Shown piece after piece: positions 1 through 6,790 of a stretch of 32,239 nt of DNA. How positions within the stretch are numbered: the first letter of the stretch is position 1; the number at the start of each line of letters is the position of its first letter. The notes beneath the pieces were generated by a model. It did no database searches, had not been told where the DNA came from, and worked only from the letters and a program-made list of their open reading frames with translations. The translations under genes were made by a program, and so were the position numbers. The stretch is from Candidatus Izemoplasma sp. Its GTDB lineage: Bacteria > Bacillota_I > Bacilli_A > Izemoplasmatales > Izemoplasmataceae. The DNA lies in contig JAOZRX010000018.1 in NCBI GenBank assembly GCA_029939945.1, positions 1-32,239 of the forward strand, written 5' to 3'.

Positions 1-17
1 TTTTTTACCTCCTAAAT

Positions 18-42
18 GTGGTCTAACGGGATTCCCTCCCAC
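18..42 (-). promoter_or_regulatory. L1-binding-site-like RNA motif in front of rplA
   Basis: The mRNA strand between rplK and the start of the next gene (presumably rplA, just outside the window) reads GUGGGAGG, a short GGG/CCC hairpin, then GUUAGACCAC. Outer GUGG/CCAC pairs enclose an asymmetric internal loop (GA on one side, GUUAGA on the other). GUGGGAGG also occurs in the L1-binding region of 23S rRNA, and ribosomal protein L1 is known to repress its own operon by binding a mimic of that site. An AGGAGG ribosome binding site lies directly downstream at 7-12, so L1 binding here could block rplA translation. The assignment rests on sequence and fold by eye. Confidence 0.6.
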
Positions 43-74
43 AATTAGTTGTATATCAACAACTAAGTGCTTAA

Positions 75-500
75 TTAATCTTTTATTATAATTCCCATAT
101 TTCTTGCAGATCCTGCAATAATATTCATCGCTGCTTCAACGTCATTAGCGTTTAAGTCAGGCATTTTTTGCTCTGCAATTTCTCGTAATTGCTTGTTAGT
201 AATAGAACCAACTGTTTCTTGTAATGAATTACCTGCACCCTTTGATACTCCAGCTGCTTTTTTTAATAAATCACTTGCTGGTGGGGTTTTAGTAATAAAT
301 GTAAAACTTCTGTCATCATAGACAGTGATTACTACTGGAATAATTGAACCCATTTGCTCTCTAGTTTTTTCATTGAATTTTGAACAAAATTCTTGAATAT
401 TAACTCCTGCTTGTCCTAATGCTGGACCAACTGGTGGAGCGGGGTTAGCTTTTCCTGCAGGAATTTGCAGTTTTACTAAAGTCTTTATATCTTTAGCCAC
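75..500 (-). CDS. rplK: 50S ribosomal protein L11
   Basis: Protein of 141 residues, the usual length for bacterial L11. It has the N-terminal RNA-proximal stretch [20 protein letters not shown] and the C-terminal 23S rRNA-binding domain ([14 protein letters not shown] region through [15 protein letters not shown]-like end). L11 forms the stalk base with 23S rRNA and contacts EF-G and other GTPases. The start is taken as GTG at 498-500 because GAGGAGG lies 8 bases upstream. An in-frame GTG three codons earlier lies inside that ribosome binding site. The gene has its own strong promoter and L1-type leader upstream, and a second L1-type motif follows before rplA. Confidence 0.97.
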   Translation of the reverse strand: MAKDIKTLVKLQIPAGKANPAPPVGPALGQAGVNIQEFCSKFNEKTREQMGSIIPVVITVYDDRSFTFITKTPPASDLLKKAAGVSKGAGNSLQETVGSITNKQLREIAEQKMPDLNANDVEAAMNIIAGSARNMGIIIKD

Positions 501-527
501 GAAAGACACCTCCTCTTTATTCGTGAT

Positions 528-559
528 GTGGTAAACAGATTTTTTTCAAATCCTCCCAC
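528..559 (-). promoter_or_regulatory. L1-binding-site-like RNA motif in the rplK leader
   Basis: On the mRNA strand GUGGGAGGAUUU, a GAAA-rich loop, AAAUCU, then GUUUACCAC. GUGG pairs with CCAC (outer helix), GGAUUU pairs with AAAUCU (inner helix), and between them sits an asymmetric internal loop of GA opposite GUUUA. This matches the second motif at 18-42 in both conserved halves (GUGGGAGG and GUUUR-ACCAC type). It is the expected architecture of the L1 autorepression site in L11-L1 operon leaders. The rplK ribosome binding site begins about 15 bases downstream. Confidence 0.65.
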
Positions 560-561
560 TC

Positions 562-595
562 AAAAAAATAGCATGGCATATTGCATGCCAAGCTA
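562..595 (-). terminator. Rho-independent terminator after nusG
   Basis: On the minus strand TAGC-T-TGGCAT, loop GCAAT, ATGCCA-T-GCTA, followed by seven T (568-562). Ten base pairs with one T-T mismatch. It ends the rpmG-secE-nusG transcript. The rplK promoter -10 sits at the very start of the hairpin, so transcripts begun there contain only its second arm. Confidence 0.85.
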
Positions 596-624
596 TTATA
601 CTATATTAATATATATGATGTCAA
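595..624 (-). promoter_or_regulatory. Promoter of rplK-rplA
   Basis: Consensus -35 TTGACA (624-619), an 18-base spacer, and consensus -10 TATAAT (600-595). Transcription would begin near 588, inside the nusG terminator hairpin, and run into the L1-type leader. This is the best sigma-A-type promoter in the window. Confidence 0.8.
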
Positions 625-634
625 GATATAAAAT

Positions 635-1171
635 TTATACCTTTTCGATATCCTCAAAATCAAGTTCAACTGGTGTTTGTCTACCAAACATATCAACCAA
701 TACTGTGATTTCTTGTTTTTCAAAATCTATTGAATCTACAGTTCCAATTTGGTTCAAGAATGGACCTGTTGCAACACGTACTTTTTCTCCGATTTCAACA
801 TCAATTTTCGGTGCTTCCATTAATCCACATTTCTTAAGAATTGGGTTAATTTCTTCTGGAGGTAATGGTACTGGTTTTGTACCTCCACCACTTGATCCCA
901 AAAATCCAGTTACACCAGGTGTGTTACGAACAACAAACCATGAATCGTCAGTTACTTCCATTTCTAAAAATACATAACCTGGAAATACCTTAACCATTTT
1001 TTCTTTTGTTGATCCATCTGCTTTTTTCTCAATCTTTAATTCTTCTGGAATCATTACTTGAAAGATTCTATCTTCCATCTGCATTGATTCAATACGACGC
1101 TCTAAGTTTAGTTTGACAGAATTTTCGAATCCAGAATATGTTTGAACAACATACCATCTTCTATCTTCCAT
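635..1171 (-). CDS. nusG: Transcription termination/antitermination factor NusG
   Basis: 178 residues, normal NusG length. The N-terminal NGN domain starts at WYVVQTYSGFE and includes the FPGYVFLEM and VRNTPGVTGFLG motifs, which bind RNA polymerase. The C-terminal KOW domain (about residues 120-178) begins at the GEKVRVATGPF segment. NusG acts on elongating RNA polymerase, modulating pausing and Rho or ribosome coupling. The ATG follows AGGAG by 6 bases, and that site overlaps the last codons of secE, so translation is coupled. A terminator follows the stop. Confidence 0.97.
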   Translation of the reverse strand: MEDRRWYVVQTYSGFENSVKLNLERRIESMQMEDRIFQVMIPEELKIEKKADGSTKEKMVKVFPGYVFLEMEVTDDSWFVVRNTPGVTGFLGSSGGGTKPVPLPPEEINPILKKCGLMEAPKIDVEIGEKVRVATGPFLNQIGTVDSIDFEKQEITVLVDMFGRQTPVELDFEDIEKV

Positions 1172-1172
1172 T

Positions 1173-1601
1173 TTAAGCTCCTAAACCAGTAAGCCACAAG
1201 AATAAAGGTCTAAGTCCAAAGTCGATAATTACGAAAAATAATCCAATTAATATAATAAATCCGAATACACGAATTGATAAATTGATTATTGTTTCTTTAT
1301 TTGGCCAAGAAACTTTTTTCATTTCTGAAATACTTGGTACAAAGAAAGGCCAAACAGATAATAGGAACGAAACAGCTCCAATTATAATTACAAATATTGA
1401 GAATATTGTAATTTTTAATGGTGAATTAAAAATCCATAAATCTGTATACTTTATTTCTAATACAGTACCTTCAACTAAGTAAACTCCAAGAACTAATACA
1501 ATAATTCCTAAAACTCCTAAAAGTATCTTCTCAAACGGATACTCCTTTTTAAGAATCTCTATTACTTTATTTTTTTTAACTTCTTCTACTTTTTTTGCCA
1601 T
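1173..1601 (-). CDS. secE: Preprotein translocase subunit SecE (extended, three-TM form)
   Basis: 142 residues. The conserved SecE core EMKKVSWPNKETI is at about 93-105, followed by the essential TM helix (about 110-132). Two further hydrophobic helices precede it (about 24-44 and 64-87). Most Bacillota SecE proteins are about 60 residues with a single TM, so this resembles the longer Gammaproteobacterial form. SecE clamps SecY in the membrane translocon. The start is ATG at 1599-1601, preceded by AGGAGAG that overlaps the rpmG stop. A longer reading upstream in this frame is only an overlap with rpmG. Confidence 0.93.
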   Translation of the reverse strand: MAKKVEEVKKNKVIEILKKEYPFEKILLGVLGIIVLVLGVYLVEGTVLEIKYTDLWIFNSPLKITIFSIFVIIIGAVSFLLSVWPFFVPSISEMKKVSWPNKETIINLSIRVFGFIILIGLFFVIIDFGLRPLFLWLTGLGA

Positions 1602-1614
1602 TTTATATTCTCTC

Positions 1615-1761
1615 CTATTTGCTTTCTTTGTGGATAGTGTGCTCTCCACATCGTTTACAATATTTTTTAACTTGTAATCTCTCTTTTTTATCTTTATTTT
1701 TATATGTTGTGTAGTTTCTAGATAAACAAACTTCACAGATTAAGATTATTTTTTGTCTCAT
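1615..1761 (-). CDS. rpmG: 50S ribosomal protein L33 (zinc-binding form)
   Basis: A 48-residue gene beginning [17 protein letters not shown] and ending HTIHKESK. It carries two zinc-knuckle pairs, C9-x2-C12 and C35-x2-C38, the C+ form of L33. It is a large-subunit protein near the E site. The ATG follows a GAGAGTGA ribosome binding site, and the stop TAG overlaps the secE ribosome binding site. Its place between the sigma factor and secE is the ancestral Bacillus order. It is easy to miss because the secE frame stays open across it. Confidence 0.95.
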   Translation of the reverse strand: MRQKIILICEVCLSRNYTTYKNKDKKERLQVKKYCKRCGEHTIHKESK

Positions 1762-1785
1762 ATTATCACTCTCTTGCATTTATAT

Positions 1786-1814
1786 AATTTAGCAAAGATA
1801 TATATTTTTGTCAA
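1786..1814 (-). promoter_or_regulatory. Promoter of rpmG-secE-nusG
   Basis: TTGACA (1814-1809), a 17-base spacer, then TAAATT (1791-1786). It lies right after the sigma-factor stop codon and about 25 bases before the rpmG start. Confidence 0.65.
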
Positions 1815-1815
1815 G

Positions 1816-2358
1816 TTACTTAGCAAAATGTTTTTTTATTTTTACCTTTGCGCGGTGTAAAGAATTATAAATTTCTTTCTCAGTATATCCGCTTTTTTCT
1901 TTGATGAATGTGATGCTGTAGTTATTTAGTTCTCTTAAAGTATATACTAAATACTCGTTATTTGTTAGTATTTTTGCAATTTCTTTTTTCAGCAATTCAA
2001 AATATACACTATTTTGATTTAGATTGTTATTTGCTTCATAAATAAATAATTCATTGTTCTTATAGATTTCATGTCTTCTTATTTTTTTTGTTAAGATTGT
2101 ACTATATTTTCTTTGAAGATTTTGTTCAAAATACTTTGTAAATGATTTTGAATAACTTTCATCAAATGAATTAATTGATTTATTTAAAATCATTAACCCT
2201 TCTTGATACATATCATCAAATTCATAGTATAGGTTAAATTTATATATTTTTTTAGAAATTAAGCGAGAGTACTTATCAAACATTAACTCTAGTGCGTCAT
2301 TATTTCCTTCTCTAATAAGGTTAATGATTTCATAGTCATTATGTTTTTGATAAGTCAA
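1816..2358 (-). CDS. SigH-like RNA polymerase sigma factor (diverged)
   Basis: About 180 residues. A region 2-like segment is visible (DDMYQEGLMILNKSINSFDE, matching the EDIIQEG-GLYKSI-DF pattern of sigma factors), as is a C-terminal region 4 helix-turn-helix (LTNNEYLVYTLRELNNYS...EIYNSLHRAKVKIKKH). It lies exactly where sigH lies in Bacillus, between rlmB and rpmG, so orthology to sigma-H is likely. Sequence is strongly diverged and lysine/asparagine-rich, and the Bacillus protein is longer (about 218). The gene overlaps the rlmB stop. I favour the TTG at 2356-2358, 8 bases after AAAGGA; an ATG at 2365-2367 touches that site with no spacing. Its target promoters are unknown. Confidence 0.8.
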   Translation of the reverse strand: MTYQKHNDYEIINLIREGNNDALELMFDKYSRLISKKIYKFNLYYEFDDMYQEGLMILNKSINSFDESYSKSFTKYFEQNLQRKYSTILTKKIRRHEIYKNNELFIYEANNNLNQNSVYFELLKKEIAKILTNNEYLVYTLRELNNYSITFIKEKSGYTEKEIYNSLHRAKVKIKKHFAK

Positions 2359-2363
2359 ATAGC

Positions 2364-3071
2364 TCATCCTTTCTTATGATATATCTCGTATAACACTAAA
2401 GCAGTAGATACACTAGCATTTAAACTGTTTACGTGTCCACTCATTGGAATTTTAACTATATAATCACAGTTCTCTTTTACAAGCCTGCTTATTCCTTTTC
2501 CTTCGTTTCCGATTACAACGCACAGGTTTGTATCTACATCAATCTCATGGATAGTTTGATCAGTTGAAGCATCAGTTCCAACAACCCAAAATCCATTATC
2601 TTTTAACTTCTTGATTGTTTGTGTTAAGTTTGTTACCTCAATAACATTAACATGTTCAATTGCACCTGTTGATACTTTTGCAACTGTTGAATTAAGTTTA
2701 ACACTTCTATTTTTAGGAATGATAATAGCATCAATATTAAATGCATCAGCACTTCTTAAGATTGCTCCTAAATTATGTGGGTCTTCTAACGAATCAAGAA
2801 TTACGAAAACTTTATTTACTTTTTCTGATTTTAGTGCAACTTCTAATGGTTGATATTTATAGTCATCTACTAGAGCTCCAATACCTTGATTATTTGAAGG
2901 CAATATCTTGTTAAGATTAAATTTATCAAGTTCCTTAATCTTTAGTTGATTTTTATTAGCCAAAGATAATAGCTCTGAATTCGAACCTTTTAGTATATAT
3001 ATTTCATAAATTTTGTGGTTAACTTTGATGGCTTCTTGTACAGTGTTTTTTCCTGTAATTATTATTGCCAT
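2364..3071 (-). CDS. rlmB: 23S rRNA (guanosine-2'-O-)-methyltransferase RlmB (TrmH/SpoU family)
   Basis: 235 residues. An N-terminal substrate-binding domain (about 1-75, starting ITGKNTVQEAI) is followed by the SpoU knot domain with motif 1 (DPHNLGAILRSADAF), motif 2 (VVIGNEGKGIS) and motif 3 (IPMSGHVNSLNASVSTALVLYE). These form the SAM pocket and the trefoil knot. RlmB methylates G2251 (E. coli numbering) of 23S rRNA. In Bacillus a yacP/rae1 gene separates rlmB from sigH. Here it is absent and the two genes overlap. Confidence 0.92.
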   Translation of the reverse strand: MAIIITGKNTVQEAIKVNHKIYEIYILKGSNSELLSLANKNQLKIKELDKFNLNKILPSNNQGIGALVDDYKYQPLEVALKSEKVNKVFVILDSLEDPHNLGAILRSADAFNIDAIIIPKNRSVKLNSTVAKVSTGAIEHVNVIEVTNLTQTIKKLKDNGFWVVGTDASTDQTIHEIDVDTNLCVVIGNEGKGISRLVKENCDYIVKIPMSGHVNSLNASVSTALVLYEIYHKKG

Positions 3072-3264
3072 AAAATCACATCCTTTTTCCTTCTATATTC
3101 TACCATACAATACTATGCATTACTATTGAAAAATAATGAAAAATATTGTCCTGAAAGTGTTTTATAGGTGATTGATGTTGATATAACTATTAAGAATATT
3201 AGTAAATTAAATAATGAAATATTAAATTCTGCAAAAAAAGGAATTATCGAACTTATTTAAATAT

Positions 3265-3294
3265 AAAATGAGAACAAATTTGTTCTCATTTTAT
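3265..3294 (-). terminator. Terminator after mrnC (palindromic, could act both ways)
   Basis: A perfect 28-base palindrome, AAAATGAGAACAAA followed by its complement, occupies 3265-3292. It contains the mrnC stop codon. On the minus strand the right arm ends in TTTT and runs into a T/A-rich tail. On the plus strand the tail is TTTTATTATG, so it could also end a short plus-strand transcript. Confidence 0.7.
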
Positions 3295-3645
3295 TATGAT
3301 TTGTATTAGTTCATCAAGTCGTTCTTTATCTGAGCTTAAGTAAAGATATCCTATCAAAGCTTCAAATCCTGTAGCTTGTTTATATGTTGCTAAATTAGTA
3401 TTTTTTGGTTTACGATCTGTATTTGCATTTCTTCCTCTTTTAAATACTGCAATTTCAGATTCAGTAAGGAATTCATATATTTTATCAAGAGCTTCTTTTT
3501 GTCCTTTTGCACTTGTAAATTTTATAGCTTCTTTATGTAACTTATCTACCTTTGTATATCCCTTAGTTAGTAAAAATTCTCTAATATATAGTTCATATAT
3601 AGAATCTCCTAAATATGCAAGTGTGAGTCCGTTAAGTTGATTCAT
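3286..3645 (-). CDS. mrnC: Mini-ribonuclease III (23S rRNA maturation)
   Basis: 119 residues, an RNase III catalytic domain without the dsRNA-binding domain, as in Mini-III. The RNase III signature is LTLAYLGDSIYELYIREFLL (Asp in GDS), and the second acidic site is in TGFEALIGYLYL. The enzyme trims the ends of 23S rRNA precursor. The start is ATG at 3643-3645 after AAGGAA. A longer open frame upstream only overlaps the end of cysS. It follows the cysS stop by 1 base, the standard cysS-mrnC pairing. Confidence 0.94.
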   Translation of the reverse strand: MNQLNGLTLAYLGDSIYELYIREFLLTKGYTKVDKLHKEAIKFTSAKGQKEALDKIYEFLTESEIAVFKRGRNANTDRKPKNTNLATYKQATGFEALIGYLYLSSDKERLDELIQIIIK

Positions 3646-3646
3646 A

Positions 3647-4981
3647 TTAAATAATTCCTTTTTGTTGAAGAATATTTCGATATTTATCTGCATTATCAAA
3701 ATCTTTTTCTGCTCTTGCTTTGTTCCATAAAATATAAATATCTTTATCTTCTTTTGATAAAGGTTTTTTATTATGTTTTAATCCGAGAACATTAAAAAAA
3801 TCATCAAATAATTTTTTCGCTGATAACAAGACGCTATCTTCTGTTTTACTTCTTAATAATTGATTAGCTTTTTTATTTAAATTTTGAAGTGCAGTTATAG
3901 CGTTAGCAGTATTAAAATCATTATCCATTGCATCAAGGAATTCTTTATATATAGTTAACAAATCAGGATCAATTTTCCCATTTCCATAAAGCATATCACT
4001 TAAATCTAACTTCAAATATAATGCTGAATAAGTTCTTAATATTTTTTCCCATTCTTTAATATAAACGTCAAGAGCTTCATCGGTATAATTAATAGGACTA
4101 CGGTAATGTGTTGAAAGAGTAAACAATCTAAACCCATTAGGATTTACATCTAAATCTTTAACTAATATTACTTCTCCTTCACTCTTACTCATCTTACTAT
4201 CTCCAATATTTAATAATCCATTATGCATCCAATATTTTGCGAGTGAGTGATTATTTAAAACCTGAGACTGAGCAATTTCATTTTCATGATGTGGAAACAT
4301 TAATCCGCTTCCTCCACCATGTATATCGATTTGTTCTCCAAATATATCATCAATCATTGCCACACATTCTGTGTGCCAACCAGGTCTTCCCTCTCCAAAT
4401 GGAGAATCAAACTTAATACCAACATCAGTCTTTTTCCATAAGGTAAAATCTAATGGATTTTCTTTTTTATTATTAATTTCAATACGAGCTCCAACTAATA
4501 AATCATCAATTTTTCTGTTTGATAATATTCCATAATTCTTAACTTTTGAGACTCTAAAATAAACATCTCCATCGACAACATAAGCAAATCCTTTATCAAC
4601 TAAAATACCAATATATTCTATGATGTGATCCATGTAATTAGTAACTCTTGGTTTAATATAATCAATACTTGAATTAACTTTTTCAACGTCGCTTAAAAAG
4701 GCACTAATAAATTTATCAGTTATCTCTTTTTCGGTTAGTTCTAATTCAATTGCTTTTGTTATTATTTTGTCATCGACATCAGTAAAATTAGATACAAATT
4801 TAACTTTATAATCACGAAACTCAAAATAATTTTTAACAGTATCAAAAAAGATTACTGGTCTAGCATTTCCAATGTGAATATAGTTATACACCGTAGGTCC
4901 GCAGACATACATATTAACTATTCCCTTATGCACTGGAATAAACTCTTCAAGTTTATTTGAATATGAATTAAATATCTTCAT
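3647..4981 (-). CDS. cysS: Cysteinyl-tRNA synthetase
   Basis: 444 residues, class I synthetase. The N-terminal VCGPTVYNYIHIGNAR includes HIGN (about 36-39) and the first zinc ligand C27. Further zinc ligands are in PGWHTECVAM and PHHENEIAQ. The KMSKSEG loop is near residue 265, followed by the helical anticodon-binding region. It charges tRNA-Cys in the cytosol. It has its own promoter with an inverted repeat in the spacer. The predicted leader is only about 30 bases, so no T-box is present. Confidence 0.97.
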   Translation of the reverse strand: MKIFNSYSNKLEEFIPVHKGIVNMYVCGPTVYNYIHIGNARPVIFFDTVKNYFEFRDYKVKFVSNFTDVDDKIITKAIELELTEKEITDKFISAFLSDVEKVNSSIDYIKPRVTNYMDHIIEYIGILVDKGFAYVVDGDVYFRVSKVKNYGILSNRKIDDLLVGARIEINNKKENPLDFTLWKKTDVGIKFDSPFGEGRPGWHTECVAMIDDIFGEQIDIHGGGSGLMFPHHENEIAQSQVLNNHSLAKYWMHNGLLNIGDSKMSKSEGEVILVKDLDVNPNGFRLFTLSTHYRSPINYTDEALDVYIKEWEKILRTYSALYLKLDLSDMLYGNGKIDPDLLTIYKEFLDAMDNDFNTANAITALQNLNKKANQLLRSKTEDSVLLSAKKLFDDFFNVLGLKHNKKPLSKEDKDIYILWNKARAEKDFDNADKYRNILQQKGII

Positions 4982-5015
4982 GATTTCACTTCCTAAATGT
5001 TTTATTATCTATCCT

Positions 5016-5044
5016 ATAATACGACTAATCAAATAATTAGTCAA
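5016..5044 (-). promoter_or_regulatory. Promoter of cysS-mrnC
   Basis: TTGACT (5044-5039), a 17-base spacer, TATTAT (5021-5016). Position about 35 bases before the cysS start. Confidence 0.75.
5023..5042. promoter_or_regulatory. Inverted repeat inside the cysS promoter (possible operator)
   Basis: Seven-base arms GACTAAT and ATTAGTC separated by six bases fill almost the whole space between the -35 and -10 hexamers. A dimeric regulator bound here would block RNA polymerase. The regulator is not identifiable from the window. Confidence 0.45.
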
Positions 5045-5118
5045 TTTTAATGATTTGAAAAATCAAGTTGCAAATTATACCTAAATTATATGTGAATACT
5101 CCCAATATGTAAACAATT

Positions 5119-5144
5119 AAAAAACAGGAGAATTTCTCCTGTTT
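5119..5144 (-). terminator. Terminator after the cold-shock gene
   Basis: AAACAGGAG, loop of five, CTCCTGTTT, followed by a T tract on the minus strand (5124-5119). Confidence 0.85.
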
Positions 5145-5153
5145 GTTAATTCA

Positions 5154-5351
5154 TTAAAGTTTTACTACGTTTGCAGCTTGTGGTCCTCTGTCGCCTTCAA
5201 CCACATCAAACTCAACTTTTTGACCTTCGTCTAAAGTTTTGAATCCTTCTCCTGTGATAGCTTTAAAATGAACAAAGATATCTAGTTCCTCTTCTGTAGT
5301 AATAAATCCGTAACCTTTTTCTGAATTAAACCATTTTACTGTTCCAGTCAT
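5154..5351 (-). CDS. Cold-shock protein (CspA/CspB family RNA chaperone)
   Basis: 65 residues, a single cold-shock domain. RNP1 is KGYGFI (about 13-18), RNP2 is DIFVHF (about 24-29), and the C-terminal strand ends GPQAANVV. The small beta-barrel binds single-stranded RNA and DNA and melts mRNA structure. The ATG follows AAAGGAGAT. The gene is monocistronic, between its own promoter and terminator. The predicted 5' leader is short (about 30 bases), unlike the long thermosensing cspA leader of E. coli. Which csp paralogue this corresponds to cannot be told. Confidence 0.96.
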   Translation of the reverse strand: MTGTVKWFNSEKGYGFITTEEELDIFVHFKAITGEGFKTLDEGQKVEFDVVEGDRGPQAANVVKL

Positions 5352-5387
5352 GTAAATCTCCTTTATTTTTTATTATTTGCAAGAGTA

Positions 5388-5416
5388 ATTATAATATATT
5401 ATTTAACATAATGCAA
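5388..5416 (-). promoter_or_regulatory. Promoter of the cold-shock gene
   Basis: TTGCAT (5416-5411), a 17-base spacer, TATAAT (5393-5388), about 35 bases before the start codon. The -35 lies in an imperfect inverted repeat (CATAAT ... ATTATG), which may be chance in AT-rich DNA. Confidence 0.55.
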
Positions 5417-5569
5417 ACAATATTATGTGATAATGGCTTGTTTAGACATTTATTTGATTTTTGTCATATTTAATTATAGATTCAAATAATGTATTTTATT
5501 ATATATTTGAGAGACCAAACTTATTTATTATGAATATTGACAGAAACTAGTTTGAACATTTTTTTCACT

Positions 5570-5606
5570 AAAAAACCTCTATTTTGGTGTTTCAAAATAG
5601 AGGTTT
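5570..5606 (-). terminator. Terminator after the peroxiredoxin gene
   Basis: A perfect 14-base-pair stem, AAACCTCTATTTTG with its complement, loop of six, followed by T residues on the minus strand. Confidence 0.9.
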
Positions 5607-5616
5607 ATTAAAATTT

Positions 5617-6300
5617 TTACTTATTATCTTTTCTTAAACACATAAACCAATCTAGACAATATGAATCATCTTCTTCTGTTTCCATTCTTTCTTTTGCTAA
5701 TCCACAGCTTCCTGCAGGTGGAACTATTAAATCATCACCAGGTCTCCAATCAGCAGGAGTAGCAACACCTTCAGAATCGGCTTTTTGTAAAGCTTGAATA
5801 ATTCTTTTTATCTCATCAAAATTACGTCCTGTTGATAAAGGGTAATAAAGAATTGTTCTTATTTTTGAATCAGGATCCATTACAAATACCGCACGAACTG
5901 CTTGTGTATTCGATTGATTCGGTTGAATCATTCCGAATTTGTTAGCAACATTCATAGAAATATCCTCTATTAGTGGAAATGTTACTTCCATATTCTTCAT
6001 TCCATTCCATTCAATCTTTTCTTGGATAGTTCTTAACCATGCTATGTGAGCATAAAGTGAATCTACACTAAGTCCTATCAATTCAGTATTCATCGCCTTG
6101 AATTCAGGTTGCATTCTAGCAAAAGTCATAAATTCACTTGTGCAAACTGGTGTAAAATCAGCTGGGTGGCTAAATAAAATAACCCATTTCCCTTTGTAAT
6201 CTTCTGGGAAGTTTATTTCCCCTTGAGTAGTAGTTGCAGTAAATGAAGGTGCATCATCTCCAATTAAAGGCATTCTGTAAAATTCTCTTACTTCTTCCAT
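5617..6300 (-). CDS. Peroxiredoxin, Prx6/archaeal thioredoxin-peroxidase type
   Basis: 227 residues, longer than typical AhpC. The peroxidatic Cys is C53 in HPADFTPVCTSEF. The C-terminal extension (RPGDDLIVPPAG, then C199, C215 and C221) carries a C-x5-C pair, the arrangement seen in the Aeropyrum-type thioredoxin peroxidase, where a C-terminal Cys resolves the sulfenic acid. It reduces hydrogen peroxide and organic hydroperoxides in the cytosol using a thiol donor. It lies directly after perR, so peroxide-induced expression is likely. A weaker 11-of-14 match to the Per box occurs in the short gap upstream (6322-6336), too AT-rich to trust. Confidence 0.93.
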   Translation of the reverse strand: MEEVREFYRMPLIGDDAPSFTATTTQGEINFPEDYKGKWVILFSHPADFTPVCTSEFMTFARMQPEFKAMNTELIGLSVDSLYAHIAWLRTIQEKIEWNGMKNMEVTFPLIEDISMNVANKFGMIQPNQSNTQAVRAVFVMDPDSKIRTILYYPLSTGRNFDEIKRIIQALQKADSEGVATPADWRPGDDLIVPPAGSCGLAKERMETEEDDSYCLDWFMCLRKDNK

Positions 6301-6356
6301 TTTTAATAATCTCCTTTTATTTTATTATTTTAATAAGTAAACCTTGTTTGTTAATG

Positions 6357-6761
6357 TTATTTATTACAATTTACGCAAATTCCAGTGAGTAATACCTCTT
6401 CATTATTCACTTTGAATCCTTTAAGTGTAGCAGTACTATATTCGGTCTTCACTAAAGGAATATCGTATAATTTATTACATACTTTGCATTTGAAGTGAGA
6501 ATGATCTTCACAGGTTAATTCATACTTATCTTCACTTGAACTAATCGTTACTTTTCTTGCAATATCCTTTTCTAAGAATAATTTAAGAACATTATAAACC
6601 GTAGTTTTTGATAAAGTATGTAGCTTCTTGCATAATGCTTTATAAATCTCATCTACATTAGGATGATTGTGGTTTATTTTTAAATAATCATAAATCATAA
6701 CTCTAGTGTAAGATGGACTGATATTTGCTTCTCTTAAGTGAGTTTCGGATGATTTGTTCAT
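6357..6761 (-). CDS. perR: Fur-family peroxide-type repressor (PerR-like)
   Basis: 134 residues. An N-terminal winged helix covers about 1-80. The C-terminal metal domain has the structural zinc tetrad C92-x2-C95 and C129-x2-C132. Ligands aligned to Bacillus PerR with a constant offset of four are H33, E81 (Asp85 in Bacillus), H87, H89 and D100 (Asp104 in Bacillus). Keeping Asp at the second position favours PerR over Fur, while Glu at the first is unusual. The start is ATG at 6759-6761 after AAAGGAGTGG. A Per box lies upstream, so autoregulation is likely. The downstream neighbour is a peroxiredoxin. Confidence 0.88.
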   Translation of the reverse strand: MNKSSETHLREANISPSYTRVMIYDYLKINHNHPNVDEIYKALCKKLHTLSKTTVYNVLKLFLEKDIARKVTISSSEDKYELTCEDHSHFKCKVCNKLYDIPLVKTEYSTATLKGFKVNNEEVLLTGICVNCNK

Positions 6762-6790
6762 TATACCACTCCTTTGTGTTCCATACATTA

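Noticed and set aside
528-977. Long plus-strand open frame of 149 codons opposite nusG
   Set aside because: It is antisense to a clearly conserved nusG, shows no domain and covers the terminator and promoter; a shadow frame.
5407-5569. Small RNA or extra gene between the cold-shock and peroxiredoxin genes
   Set aside because: Short imperfect repeats and one TTGACA on the plus strand (5537-5542), but no matching -10, no ORF with a ribosome binding site and no separate terminator.
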